Made by a program: the position numbers and the translations under genes | Shown here: positions 32,552 to 42,238 of the stretch, in pieces | Numbering within the stretch: position 1 is the first letter of the stretch | Layout: each line of letters opens with the position of its first letter | Notes under the pieces: model-generated | What the model was told of the DNA's origin: nothing | Seen by the model: only the letters and a program-made list of their open reading frames with translations | Database searches by the model: none | DNA from: Veillonella caviae | Lineage (GTDB): Bacteria > Bacillota > Negativicutes > Veillonellales > Veillonellaceae | DNA: 56,715 nt | Direction of reading: 5' to 3' | Assembly: GCF_003992125.1 (NCBI RefSeq) | Contig: NZ_RQUY01000008.1 | Location: forward strand, 1 to 56,715

Positions 32552-33298
32552 ATGGTAGAACAATTATTACAATATATAGATACCAGAATTGAACATGAAA
32601 AAGCTCGTCGTGTGTTTGCTATTGACTTTCAAGGTGATAGGTATTTTATAAAACAAGATATCAGTAATCATAGATCTACATGGATTAAACCATCTCCACG
32701 GGCTGCTTTTGATTATGAATTTTATAAAATGAATTACGTTCGTACCCGATTGCCATTGGCACCTAAAATTATCGGATTCCGTGAACATTATTTTGTAACA
32801 TTAGATTGTGGCCAGAATCTCACCTATTATAGTCATTTACCAAAAGAGCATCATGACGATTCGACAATAAGAGAGCTGGTAAAACATATCTTTTATGTAT
32901 TTGGTAAATCTTTGGGGCAATTACATGACTATGGCATTGCTCATGGTCGTCCTGCATTGAGAGATATAGTATATAATCCAGATATTGACCAAGTTACGTT
33001 TCTTGATTGGGAGAATAATCGCAGGTGGTCTGCGTTTACTCCATCTGGCTGGGATCTCTTGCTCTTTATCCATAGCTATATTAGAGAAGGCGATTTACCT
33101 CTTGATTATCTTCAGGTGGCTCTTGATGGATACAACACAGCTCATACAGCTCGTCATACGATGCTCCATGTAAAAGAGGTTCTTTGTAAATATGATTATC
33201 TATTTTCACTCTGTCGCCTTTTAGAACCATTCCATTTTGTTGATACTGAGGCTGCTGTAAAGGCTTATGATTTTGTGTTAGGGCTTAAAACTGAATAA
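32552..33298 (+). CDS. Kinase-fold protein related to LPS (Kdo/WaaP) kinases
   Basis: 248 residues. The N-lobe has YFIKQD (possible ATP-binding Lys). The C-lobe has FGKSLGQLHDYGIAHGRPALRDIVYN, where kinases have HxDxxxxN, and VTFLDWEN, the DFG-equivalent. In the catalytic loop HGRPALRD the usual catalytic Asp after HG is replaced by Arg and the metal ligand is Asp rather than Asn, so activity is uncertain. It lies upstream of envelope genes, which fits phosphorylation of a lipid A or core sugar. GGAGGGG is 5 bp before ATG. Confidence 0.68.
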   Translation: MVEQLLQYIDTRIEHEKARRVFAIDFQGDRYFIKQDISNHRSTWIKPSPRAAFDYEFYKMNYVRTRLPLAPKIIGFREHYFVTLDCGQNLTYYSHLPKEHHDDSTIRELVKHIFYVFGKSLGQLHDYGIAHGRPALRDIVYNPDIDQVTFLDWENNRRWSAFTPSGWDLLLFIHSYIREGDLPLDYLQVALDGYNTAHTARHTMLHVKEVLCKYDYLFSLCRLLEPFHFVDTEAAVKAYDFVLGLKTE

Positions 33299-33455
33299 TG
33301 TGGTAAAATATAAGGGATAGTATTATAGATATAATAGTGCGTATCATGTTGAGTTTTGCCTTTATGTGTGTTGTGCCTTTGCAAGACATATGCTTTCAAA
33401 ACAGATATAAACTACCTTAGAGGTAGCGAGTTAATAAGAAATTGGAGTAAATTAA

Positions 33456-34043
33456 GTGGACTATATTATTACCTTTATGGAAACATATGGCTATGCGGCC
33501 ATGTTTATTGCCATGGTTCTAGAAAATGCGAATATACCAATTCCTAGTGAAATCGTGCTTGGTTTTGCGGGATACCTCGTGGCACAAGGTGTATTCGATA
33601 TGAATGTGACTATTATTGTAGGCACTGTAGCAGGCATTGTAGGGTCTATTTTGTCCTATTGGATGGGGGAATATGGCGGGCGCCCATTGTTGTTAAAATA
33701 TGGTAAATACATATTTTTTAATGAACATAAATTTGAATTAGCAGAAAAGCTTTTTAATAAATGGGGCGGCACTGCTGTTTTTGTAGGTCGATTGTTACCT
33801 GGTGTGCGCACTTTTATTTCTTTTCCAGCTGGAATGGCGCGGTATCCTATGTGGCACTTCATCATTTGGACTGTGTTGGGAACCATACCTTGGACGATTT
33901 TACTAGTCTATCTTGGTAAAGTTCTAGGGGATCGTTGGCAAGATTTAATTCAATACAATCATGAACTATTAATTGCTATGGTTGTGGTATTTGCGATTAT
34001 TGCTATTGTATTTGGCATTAAATATTACCGCAAACGCCGTTAA
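33456..34043 (+). CDS. DedA-family membrane protein
   Basis: 195 residues, GTG start. Several membrane helices; NIPIPSEIVLGFAGYLV, the reentrant motif GRLLPGVRTFISFPAGMARYP and GTIPWTILLVYLGKVLG are DedA hallmarks. DedA proteins take part in undecaprenyl phosphate or phospholipid flipping and proton-dependent envelope homeostasis. The gene is 16 bp upstream of an ArnT-like transferase that would use an undecaprenyl-linked sugar donor. Confidence 0.93.
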   Translation: MDYIITFMETYGYAAMFIAMVLENANIPIPSEIVLGFAGYLVAQGVFDMNVTIIVGTVAGIVGSILSYWMGEYGGRPLLLKYGKYIFFNEHKFELAEKLFNKWGGTAVFVGRLLPGVRTFISFPAGMARYPMWHFIIWTVLGTIPWTILLVYLGKVLGDRWQDLIQYNHELLIAMVVVFAIIAIVFGIKYYRKRR

Positions 34044-34059
34044 TTCCAAGGAGTTGGTT

Positions 34060-35700
34060 ATGAAATTATCTCGTATAACCCCTATATTGTTTATTGTTTG
34101 GCTAGTCTTTTTTATGATAGGCAATAATGTACTGCCTATTACAGATCCGGTGGAATCCAATTATGCTTTAACGGCCAAGGAAATGGTGCTGTCTGGTGAT
34201 TGGTTATCGCCACAGATTTATGGGACATATTGGTATGATAAGCCGATTATGATTTATTGGCTTATTGCATTGGGATTTAAAATAGTTGGGTTTGCCGATT
34301 GGGTTGCACGCATGCCAAGTGCTATGTTGGGTGCTTTGTCAGTGGCGACTTTATTCCAATTGTTGCGCTCCATGAGTGGTCGTTGGTTAGTGGGTCTAGT
34401 TGGTTCGTCTATCCTCGGTACATCTTTGATGTTCTGGGTTGTAGCACATGGCATTATTACTGATATGGTGCTACTCTATACTACTTTGATGGTTATGGCC
34501 TATGCTTATAAGGGTCTTGTAAAAAATTCCCCGAAGGCGATGGTGGTAGCTTATATCTTCTCAGGTCTTGGAGTACTCACCAAAGGCCCTGTAGCATTGG
34601 TATTACCAGGTTTGATTTTGCTCATTTACGCTGCTATTTATCGATCCAAAACGATGCTTTTGAGATTGTTAGACTGGCGTGGGATTTGTGCTTTTCTCAT
34701 AGTTGTATTACCTTGGTACGGCTACATGTATGCTGTTCATGGACAGGATTTTATCGATGGATTTTTGGGTTTGCACAATATTACCCGTGCAACCCAGTCT
34801 GAACATCCTAGTGATAATGTGTGGTGGTATTATATCGCCATATTCCTAGGTGCATCATTACCGTGGACAGGGGCTGTTATTTACGGTATGATTGCTGGTT
34901 TCAAAGCGAAGCACCAAGGTTATGTGTATAATATGTGTTGGGGCCTTGGCACTGTAGTGTTTTATACATTGATGGCCACGAAATATCCATTGTACACTTT
35001 TATTAGCTTAATTCCTTTTAGTGTTATTGCAACGATGGGTTCTTTGAAAGCCTTACGGCCTGGCCGTCCGCGGTATGTGGCATGGGTTATTATAGGGCCT
35101 ACACTATTACTGTGGTTGGCTTTTGTAGGGGGATCCTTCGTTGTTAATTGGGGCTATTATGGATTGCTCTATGTCTTTGCTGGCATCTCAATCGCGGGGA
35201 TGTTGTGGGCATGGTGGACTCGTAGACGCTATCGATTACTTAGTTTTATCGTTATTGGCACTATGCTTATTTCTTCAGTTGTCCTTGTAGAAGGGTTAGC
35301 ACCTCTTATTAGACAACGTAGCTCCATAGATATTGCAAGCGTTGTTGGTAACTATGATGGCGGTGTATATTACTATGAAGGATATAGTACATCGGTAGTT
35401 TATTATACAGGTCATAAGGTTATCAAAATTAATGGTGATCAATCTCGTTGGTCTGATCGGGATAAGCTGAAACAACGTAGCGCTGAATGGGCTAAAAAAT
35501 ATCTTATGGATCAAGTATCTGAACAGGATTTTATCAATACCCTAGCAGCGGGTAAGCAAGTGATGCTTGTCGTTCCAAAAGGTGAAAAACAGCATTTTAT
35601 GGAATCTTTGATTGCCCCATATGTAAGTGAATATAGTGAAGTAGGAAAATCTGAAATTTATATTTTAAATAAACGGAAAGCTTATATCGAAGAATTATAA
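34060..35700 (+). CDS. ArnT-like GT-C glycosyltransferase (family 39), first copy
   Basis: 546 residues from ATG 34060 (AAGGAG 7 bp upstream); the frame extends to 33973 but overlaps dedA. About 11-12 membrane helices. ITDPVESNYALTAKEMVLSGDW has the acidic motif of the first periplasmic loop (DPVE), followed by YWYDKPIMIYW and HGIITDMVLLY. GT39/ArnT enzymes move a sugar such as aminoarabinose from undecaprenyl phosphate to lipid A or another envelope acceptor; donor and acceptor here are unknown. It faces a paralogue at 35815. Confidence 0.87.
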   Translation: MKLSRITPILFIVWLVFFMIGNNVLPITDPVESNYALTAKEMVLSGDWLSPQIYGTYWYDKPIMIYWLIALGFKIVGFADWVARMPSAMLGALSVATLFQLLRSMSGRWLVGLVGSSILGTSLMFWVVAHGIITDMVLLYTTLMVMAYAYKGLVKNSPKAMVVAYIFSGLGVLTKGPVALVLPGLILLIYAAIYRSKTMLLRLLDWRGICAFLIVVLPWYGYMYAVHGQDFIDGFLGLHNITRATQSEHPSDNVWWYYIAIFLGASLPWTGAVIYGMIAGFKAKHQGYVYNMCWGLGTVVFYTLMATKYPLYTFISLIPFSVIATMGSLKALRPGRPRYVAWVIIGPTLLLWLAFVGGSFVVNWGYYGLLYVFAGISIAGMLWAWWTRRRYRLLSFIVIGTMLISSVVLVEGLAPLIRQRSSIDIASVVGNYDGGVYYYEGYSTSVVYYTGHKVIKINGDQSRWSDRDKLKQRSAEWAKKYLMDQVSEQDFINTLAAGKQVMLVVPKGEKQHFMESLIAPYVSEYSEVGKSEIYILNKRKAYIEEL

Positions 35701-35754
35701 GTTGATATAAGATATATCATCGGTGACACATGTCCACGATTTTGTTATAAAAAT

Positions 35755-35802
35755 AAACACCCGCTTATGTTAGTTATATCTAACATGAGCGGGTGTTTTA
35801 CT
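35755..35802. terminator. Bidirectional terminator between convergent ArnT-like genes
   Basis: A perfect 19-bp stem: AAACACCCGCTTATGTTAG (35755-35773) with 35780-35798, loop TTATAT, T-run on both strands. Serves both converging genes. Confidence 0.93.
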
Positions 35803-35814
35803 TGTAAGATTGTT

Positions 35815-37428
35815 CTACTTTTTATTACTTACATAAATATCTCCCTCTGGTCCTTGATGTGTTAAATGCCAGTTTAGACGAGATAGTTTTGCAGGGAATT
35901 GATTTGTATCTGTAATGAGGAGAATTTTTTTATCTTCAGGGAGTTGTGATATATGAATAATAGGCATCATTTTTTTTACATCCCAACTCAAAGGTGGATT
36001 GTTTGGATCGAAACTTGTATTTTTATCTGACATATCTAGTTTGTTAACAGTCTTGGCACTATAAAAGGTAGTGGATACATGGTATTTTTTACGACCATCT
36101 ACAACGACTGTATTGTTATCTTGCGTGTAGCGTGTTAAATATTTTGCTGTATACACATCAGATTGTTTATGTGTTATTGGTATGGCAATACAGAGTGTTA
36201 AAATTATGTATACAATGCCGGTACCTATAGAAACTTTACGAACTATAGTTTCGTTATTACGCCACCAGTAGGCACAGAGCATTATCATAGGTATTAGTGC
36301 TGGGAATGTGTAGGTTGTATACTTCGTTGCCATTGCTTGGAAGAATAAAATTACTACCATAGCCCATATTGCTAAAAATTGGGTACTTGGATTTGCTTGT
36401 GAAGAGGTTAATGATTGGATATTTTGTCTCAGCCGTGGCAGCGTTAATAATGAGGTGTTTTGATTTTGGGCTAATGTAGATTTGATTTTCTTGAAAGCTT
36501 TCACAAGAATCATTGGTGTCCAAGGAATCAGGGCAACCGCATTGATCATGAGATAATAGTACCATACATTATCGCGTGGGTGCTCTGATACAGTGGCACG
36601 TAGCCAGTTGTGTACCCCCAAGAATGTTGTGATGAAAGCATCACCATGGACGAGATACATGTAGATATACCAACTACCGCCGAGACTGCTAATTATGAGT
36701 AGACCAGATATGAGATGCAAATGGAGTAGTTCTTTTATATCCTTGCGAACTGCGAGAAAGACTAGGATGATTAGACCGGGCAATAGGAAACCGACAGGGC
36801 CTTTCGTGAGTACGCTGAATGCGGCGCACACATAGGCACCGTAATAGTAAAGCCCGCTAGAACCTGTGGTTTTACGGCGTTCATAACCTAAATAGAAATA
36901 AATCAATGTATTAGCAAAAAAGAAGACTAATGTAGAGTCTGTAATAGCTGCTTTAGAAAATAGCCAAGCCTCTGCGGAAATGGACATCATCATTGCCGCA
37001 ATGCGTGCAATTTGGCGATTCATAATGCGTTTTGTAAAATTATATATTAAATATACATTGGCTACGCCGAATAGGGAGGGAAAGAATCTCGCTGCGAAGT
37101 CGGTAAAACCAAATAATTTAAAGGCGGCTACGAGTTCTAAATAAAAGAAAATCGGTTTATCATACCAGTAATGGTCGAAAATGCGTGGTGATATATAATC
37201 ACCAGATAAGACCATTTCTTTAGCTGTTAGTGCATAGTTTGATTCTACTGGGTCTGTGATAGCTAAATTACCATTACCAAATAGATATAATATAGTGGTA
37301 CAAATTAAGAGCACCACTAAAAATGGGTCATATGAGTATGCACTTTTTGTTAGGTTTTTTAATGTATTTTTTATCCTTTGTTGCCAATTAGGTGGATTAC
37401 ATTCTTCGTGGTTGCTCTTATAAAACAT
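35815..37428 (-). CDS. ArnT-like GT-C glycosyltransferase (family 39), second copy
   Basis: 537 residues. A cytoplasmic N-terminus of about 35 residues rich in polar residues is followed by multiple membrane helices. It shares with the 34060 product the block AITDPVESNYALTAKEMVL, then HYWYDKPIFFYLELVAAFKLFGF and KAAITDSTLVFF. GAGGAGAT precedes ATG. It follows the PAP2 gene on the same strand by about 65 bp. A second, diverged copy suggests two different sugar donors or acceptors. Confidence 0.87.
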   Translation of the reverse strand: MFYKSNHEECNPPNWQQRIKNTLKNLTKSAYSYDPFLVVLLICTTILYLFGNGNLAITDPVESNYALTAKEMVLSGDYISPRIFDHYWYDKPIFFYLELVAAFKLFGFTDFAARFFPSLFGVANVYLIYNFTKRIMNRQIARIAAMMMSISAEAWLFSKAAITDSTLVFFFANTLIYFYLGYERRKTTGSSGLYYYGAYVCAAFSVLTKGPVGFLLPGLIILVFLAVRKDIKELLHLHLISGLLIISSLGGSWYIYMYLVHGDAFITTFLGVHNWLRATVSEHPRDNVWYYYLMINAVALIPWTPMILVKAFKKIKSTLAQNQNTSLLTLPRLRQNIQSLTSSQANPSTQFLAIWAMVVILFFQAMATKYTTYTFPALIPMIMLCAYWWRNNETIVRKVSIGTGIVYIILTLCIAIPITHKQSDVYTAKYLTRYTQDNNTVVVDGRKKYHVSTTFYSAKTVNKLDMSDKNTSFDPNNPPLSWDVKKMMPIIHISQLPEDKKILLITDTNQFPAKLSRLNWHLTHQGPEGDIYVSNKK

Positions 37429-37494
37429 AATAGTATCTCCTCGTTATTTTGCCTGTGTTATGACATATTGAATATATTGACTTATATGGACTTA

Positions 37495-38136
37495 CTAATG
37501 ACCTTGTGTATATGATTGCTGTACAGATATCGGTTGTTGAGATAACTCGATTAGTTTAATACCGTGATATAATTTTAGAAATAATGCTTTTATACTGTGT
37601 TTTGTGTGGGATAACATATTCATGAGTAATCTCTTAATATATGTATTGAATAGTATGTAAAGTAAATAGGTGATAGTGAAACCGCCAATTACATCGAAGG
37701 GATAATGATGACCTAAATAGATGCGAGATAAACCAGTAAGTATTGATAAGGCAATGAATACTGAACCAATGCGTTTGTAGTAGTGATGCACACCGAGGGC
37801 AATAGCCATAGTCGCCATAGCGTGAGTGCTAGGGAAACTAGATGTTGCACTATGTGGAATAACGAGGTGTACCGTATGTTCCACAAATGGGCGAGGCATA
37901 TAGATAAGGTGTTCCAATCCATAATTGACGCCTAATGTGATACCTAATAGGCTGATGACAGATATAGCATTTTTTAATAGGCTACGATCTTCGTAGATAA
38001 AGCTCCATGTAATGAGTAATATAAGATACGCACTCATGATGATCGGCATATATTGGCTGATGGCAATCATGGTTTGGTCTAATGTGTGATTTTGTAAGGC
38101 CATATTATTTATAAGTGTAAATAATTCGTAATTCAT
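37495..38136 (-). CDS. PAP2-family membrane phosphatase (undecaprenyl-diphosphatase-like)
   Basis: 213 residues, about six membrane helices. Phosphatase motifs: MPRPF (motif 1), SFPSTHAMA (motif 2) and SRIYLGHHYPFDVIGG (motif 3, with His and Asp). At the usual lysine position of motif 1, seven residues before the Arg, the sequence shows Glu (EHLIYMPRP). BcrC/YbjG/LpxE-type enzymes remove phosphate from undecaprenyl diphosphate or lipid A. AAAGGAGAA precedes ATG. It leads the minus-strand unit with the second ArnT-like gene. Confidence 0.88.
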   Translation of the reverse strand: MNYELFTLINNMALQNHTLDQTMIAISQYMPIIMSAYLILLITWSFIYEDRSLLKNAISVISLLGITLGVNYGLEHLIYMPRPFVEHTVHLVIPHSATSSFPSTHAMATMAIALGVHHYYKRIGSVFIALSILTGLSRIYLGHHYPFDVIGGFTITYLLYILFNTYIKRLLMNMLSHTKHSIKALFLKLYHGIKLIELSQQPISVQQSYTQGH

Positions 38137-38397
38137 ATTGTTCTCCTTTGTTGATGTTGAGTATAGTATAGAGGTGAAAAATTACGAAATTATTACAGCC
38201 TTATGACAATTGGCGAAAGAATGCTTATTATAGAGGTCATCTATATAGTCAAAGGTGGAAAAGGTCAGTATAATAAGCGATATAAGAAGCATAGTATTAT
38301 GTTTTGCAGATAGCATTTGATGTGAGGTGAAACATGTAGTATTTGATAAGCGATTTTGCATGAAATTTTATATGAGGTTAGGAATGGAAAGTTGTAT

Positions 38398-39945
38398 ATG
38401 AACATAAATTGGTTTGATCGTCTCGGTGTACAGCGGAAAATATTAATTAGTAATTTCCTTATGATATTACTTCCAGTTGTATTTGTTTCTATATTAGTTA
38501 TGGGGGTATGGGGTGTTTTGCGCTATACAAACCCTGTGGAACATCGATTTTGGATGATGCTGGCTCCTAGTGGTTTGCAAGAGCAAATGGTGCAATGGAG
38601 TTTGGGGCGGCTCAATAAAATGCAAGTCAAATCTACTAACCAAGACGTAGAGGATATTCGCGATGCTAGTAGTGTCATAGAGGCATTAGGTGTGGATTTG
38701 ATGGTTGTTAACAATGGTGAAATTAAATATATTACACCAGGTGCTACGGTACAGGACATTATTTACAATATTAATTATGAACATGTAGATTCTGACGGTG
38801 CCATACAACCATTGGTCACTATTGATACAACTAAGAACATTGGTTACAATGTAGATAATATTCATCTTCTCTTATGGGATGAGGATATGTTGCAATTCAT
38901 CAATAATTACGATGATGGCGATTTTATTATTGCTTCTGGGCGAGTGCCTTTTATGGCAAAAACGTTAGGCGAAGAATCGTTAGAAAAAATCTTTGTAGAA
39001 GGTATGTTTGGTGCCGCTATTGCAGTGGTTATTATTGCTATCATTGGCTTTGGTATATATGTATCGAATCGCGTTAGTGCTTATATATTACAACCCCTTC
39101 AAGATTTACAAGGTGCAGCTAGAGCTTTGCGCGAGGAAGGAAAGTTTAACATAATACCGGTGCGACAAATGGATGAATTAGGTCAAACTGTAGAGGCTTT
39201 TAATACTATGCAGCGTTCGTTGCAGGCGGAGGCGCAACAACGACAAGAGTATGAAGCTAGTCGTCGGGATATGATGGCTGGTATTTGTCACGATATTTCA
39301 ACACCACTCACATCTGTGAAAGGTTTTTCTAGTGCTCTCATCGATGGGGTTGCCAATACAGAGGAGAAACGTCAACGTTATGCTCAACGGATTTATGATA
39401 TGTCTAATAAGATAGAGAACCTAGTCAATATGTTGTCGGATTTTTCAAAACTAGAAATGGGTCAAGTGCTGTACTGTATGGAATCCGTGCCTATAGCTGC
39501 AGTGTTAGAAGAATTCGTTGTACAAAAACGGGATGATTATAAGGACCAAAAGCTACAATTGACGTCTATTTTAGAATCACCTGATGTATTAGTCTATATT
39601 GATACGAATCAATTTATGCGTGTGTTAGATAATCTTGTTAATAATAGCTGGAAATACAGAGACCATGATAATTTGCATATTTGTATAGAATCTCGTATTG
39701 TGAATGATGCGGTACAAGTCATTGTAGAAGACGATGGACCAGGTGTTGAGGCAGAGTCGCTGAATCATATATTTGATATTTTCTACCGCACCGATAAGGC
39801 GCGCAATGATGTTGCTATGGGTAGCGGTATTGGTTTGGCTATTGTGAAACAGATTGTAGAAGATTTTGGTGGTACCATTATTGCTGAATCAGCGATAGGC
39901 CATAAGGGGCTACGTATGACGATGACATTGCCTATCATTAAATAA
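38398..39945 (+). CDS. Sensor histidine kinase (kinase-first two-component system)
   Basis: 515 residues from ATG 38398 (AGGAATGGA upstream); a TTG extension to 38356 has no SD. Transmembrane helix 1 (about 15-40), an extracytoplasmic domain of about 165 residues, transmembrane helix 2 (about 205-230), HAMP, HisKA with His298 in MMAGICHDISTPLTS, and HATPase_c with LVNNSWKY, VEDDGPGV and GSGIGLAIV. In the H box HD replaces the usual HE. The kinase precedes its regulator, the reverse of the two other systems here. Confidence 0.9.
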   Translation: MNINWFDRLGVQRKILISNFLMILLPVVFVSILVMGVWGVLRYTNPVEHRFWMMLAPSGLQEQMVQWSLGRLNKMQVKSTNQDVEDIRDASSVIEALGVDLMVVNNGEIKYITPGATVQDIIYNINYEHVDSDGAIQPLVTIDTTKNIGYNVDNIHLLLWDEDMLQFINNYDDGDFIIASGRVPFMAKTLGEESLEKIFVEGMFGAAIAVVIIAIIGFGIYVSNRVSAYILQPLQDLQGAARALREEGKFNIIPVRQMDELGQTVEAFNTMQRSLQAEAQQRQEYEASRRDMMAGICHDISTPLTSVKGFSSALIDGVANTEEKRQRYAQRIYDMSNKIENLVNMLSDFSKLEMGQVLYCMESVPIAAVLEEFVVQKRDDYKDQKLQLTSILESPDVLVYIDTNQFMRVLDNLVNNSWKYRDHDNLHICIESRIVNDAVQVIVEDDGPGVEAESLNHIFDIFYRTDKARNDVAMGSGIGLAIVKQIVEDFGGTIIAESAIGHKGLRMTMTLPIIK

Positions 39946-40032
39946 GTTATATATGGAAATCTTTACTGTATGGTTTATAGCATATAAAAGGGTAGTTGGT
40001 AGGCTATAGAATTCAGAGGGAAAGGAAGTACA

Positions 40033-40746
40033 ATGAAACGAATTTTAATTATCGAAGATGATGCATCTATTGCTGAGTTGGAACGGGATTATTTAGAAAT
40101 AGAAGGATTTGATATTCAGTGGGTCGATAATGGGCAAACTGGATTACATAAGGCTTTAGATGAAGAGTTCAGTCTTATTCTTTTAGATGTGATGCTTCCT
40201 GGACTAGATGGATTTGCGGTGTGCCGTGCTATTCGTAAAGAAAAGGAAACACCAATCATGATGGTTACTGCTAAACGGGAGGATATCGACAAGATTAGAG
40301 GCTTAGGTCTTGGTGCTGATGATTATATGATTAAACCCTTTAATCCTGCAGAAATGGTGGCTCGTGTGAAAGCTCATATTCAGCGTTATGAACGCGTAAG
40401 TCGTGCCGCATCTCCTGTAGAAGATAAGGTGAAATCTACTATTATTACGGCTGGACCGATGGTAATTGATCAAGATAGCCGTATTGTTACTATAGATGAT
40501 GTTGTTATAGCGTTGACGCCAAGAGAATACGATATTCTTCTATTATTAGCGTCTAACGCTGGTCGTGTATTTACAAAAGAAGAAATATTTGAACGCGTTT
40601 GGGGACTTGATGCTATGGGTGAAACCTCAACTATAATGGTTCATATAAAAAGATTGCGAGAAAAAATTGAACTACCTAATAGGGATGTACAATTGGTAGA
40701 AACCGTATGGGGTGTAGGGTACCGGTTCCATAAGTGGGTAGACTGA
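40033..40746 (+). CDS. OmpR-family response regulator
   Basis: 237 residues. Receiver with E8/D9/D10, phosphoacceptor D52 (LILLDVMLP) and Lys in YMIKPFNPAEM; winged-helix output domain ending VETVWGVGYRFHKWVD. VanR-like overall. It starts 87 bp after the kinase stop behind GGAAAGGAAG. The regulated genes may include the adjacent ABC importer, but no site supports this. Confidence 0.93.
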   Translation: MKRILIIEDDASIAELERDYLEIEGFDIQWVDNGQTGLHKALDEEFSLILLDVMLPGLDGFAVCRAIRKEKETPIMMVTAKREDIDKIRGLGLGADDYMIKPFNPAEMVARVKAHIQRYERVSRAASPVEDKVKSTIITAGPMVIDQDSRIVTIDDVVIALTPREYDILLLLASNAGRVFTKEEIFERVWGLDAMGETSTIMVHIKRLREKIELPNRDVQLVETVWGVGYRFHKWVD

Positions 40747-40893
40747 TTGGTTAATATCGTAGAGTATCGCATAAGGTATCATATAGGGGCTTATATGGAT
40801 TATTGTATGGAATATTATATGATGTAGAGTATTTATGGAGTGTCCTATGGTGCATCGTACAGAGTATAGTACACAGCGCAGTTCCTAATTATA

Positions 40894-40932
40894 AAAAGGC
40901 GATTCTAGTTTATATACTAGAATCGCCTTTTG
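40894..40932 (+). terminator. Terminator after the second two-component system
   Basis: AAAAGGCGATTCTAGT (40894-40909) pairs perfectly with 40916-40931 across a six-base loop, with flanking T. Confidence 0.92.
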
Positions 40933-41067
40933 TGATTTCTGAGGAGTCATTGGGCTTATAGGAGAAAAAGGTGTTGTTGTTAGCGATGATAGAATTAGTA
41001 ATTTCCTAATATACATAATATTTGTAACATTCCCTATTAATAATCCCTATAAAATGAATATGTTTTA

Positions 41068-41096
41068 TTGACATACATATAACATATTGATATAGT
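41068..41096 (+). promoter_or_regulatory. Promoter of the SsuABC-type operon
   Basis: TTGACA (41068-41073), 17 bp, TATAGT (41091-41096). The predicted 5' leader is about 175 nt. I looked for a riboswitch there and saw no known consensus. Confidence 0.8.
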
Positions 41097-41278
41097 AGGT
41101 TATAAGTTGTTGTATATGCAGAAAATAGATTAGCATCTGTTATATGTTGAGTTGCATCGAATGTGATGATTTCACCGCAATGATGATTGGCATCGCATAT
41201 GACCAGTATTAGCGTATAGAATCTGATAACGTATAGTTGCATATACATATGTATAGTTATATGAGAAAGAGGGATGTT

Positions 41279-42229
41279 ATGAAGAAACGATGGACTATCA
41301 TCATTGCTCTTCTGGCTGTCATTATAGTGAGCATTGCCTATGCCTATCATGAGCAGAAGGAACCGACAGCAGTAGAGCAAAAAACGGTACGGATTGCGTA
41401 TTTGCCGATTACTCATGCACTACCTGTATTTGCTACAAAGGAATTGGAGACTCCTGATGGGCCAGTACATGTAGAGCTCGTTAAATACGGTTCTTGGCCT
41501 GAATTGATGGATGCTTTGAACACTGGTAAAGTTGACGCTGCTGCAGTTCTTGTAGAATTAGGCGTTAAGGCTCGTGAACAAGGTATTGACGTACGCGCTG
41601 CTGCCCTTGGTCATACAGAAGGGAATATCATCATTGTTGGTAATGATATTAATAGCGTCCAAGATTTAAAAGGCAAATCCTTTGCCATTCCTCATAAACA
41701 ATCAACTCATAAGATTCTTGTTGATTTAATGCTAGAAAAAGCAGGCCTCACAGAAAATGATGTACGAGTTGTAGAAATGAGCCCGCCTGAAATGCCGGCA
41801 GCTCTTGCAGTAGGACAAATTGCAGGATATACGGTGGCAGAACCATTTGGCTCCTTGGCGCTTGCCTTGAATAGAGGGAAAGTATTTGAGGATCCTAATG
41901 CATTATGGCATGATAATATCTGCTGTGCCCTCGTATTTAATGGTGAGTTTGTAGATACACACCATGAATTGGCGAAAGCTTTCACGAAAGCCTACCTCGA
42001 TGCAGGTGCATACCTAGACGGGCATCCAGAAGCACAAAAAGCGATTTCCAAGAAGTATATGAAGTTCAAAGACCCTGTTATCGAGCGGTCATTGCAAGTG
42101 ATTAGCTATAAAGATTTGGCCCTCACTGAAGAAAGGTATCAAGATCTTGTACATCATATGAAACATATCGATTTGATTAAGACTGTCCCAGCCTATACGG
42201 ATTTTGTGGATACATCGCTGTTGCCATAG
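41279..42229 (+). CDS. ABC transporter substrate-binding protein (SsuA/TauA/NMT1-like)
   Basis: 316 residues from ATG 41279 (GAGGG upstream). The N-terminal signal anchor (about residues 5-22) has no lipobox Cys, so the protein is periplasmic or membrane tethered. The PBP2 fold has VRIAYLPITHALPVFATKELE, GSWPELMDALNTGKVDAAAV, and a CC pair in HDNICCALVFNGEF. The family binds sulfonates, nitrate, bicarbonate or pyrimidine precursors; no riboswitch or enzyme neighbour decides between them. Confidence 0.87.
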   Translation: MKKRWTIIIALLAVIIVSIAYAYHEQKEPTAVEQKTVRIAYLPITHALPVFATKELETPDGPVHVELVKYGSWPELMDALNTGKVDAAAVLVELGVKAREQGIDVRAAALGHTEGNIIIVGNDINSVQDLKGKSFAIPHKQSTHKILVDLMLEKAGLTENDVRVVEMSPPEMPAALAVGQIAGYTVAEPFGSLALALNRGKVFEDPNALWHDNICCALVFNGEFVDTHHELAKAFTKAYLDAGAYLDGHPEAQKAISKKYMKFKDPVIERSLQVISYKDLALTEERYQDLVHHMKHIDLIKTVPAYTDFVDTSLLP

Positions 42230-42238
42230 GAGGAGAGT

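Noticed and set aside
41103-41278. Possible riboswitch in the 175-nt leader of the SsuABC-type operon
   Set aside because: I compared it by eye with TPP, SAM, preQ1 and cobalamin consensus cores and saw none. Only weak local stems are present.
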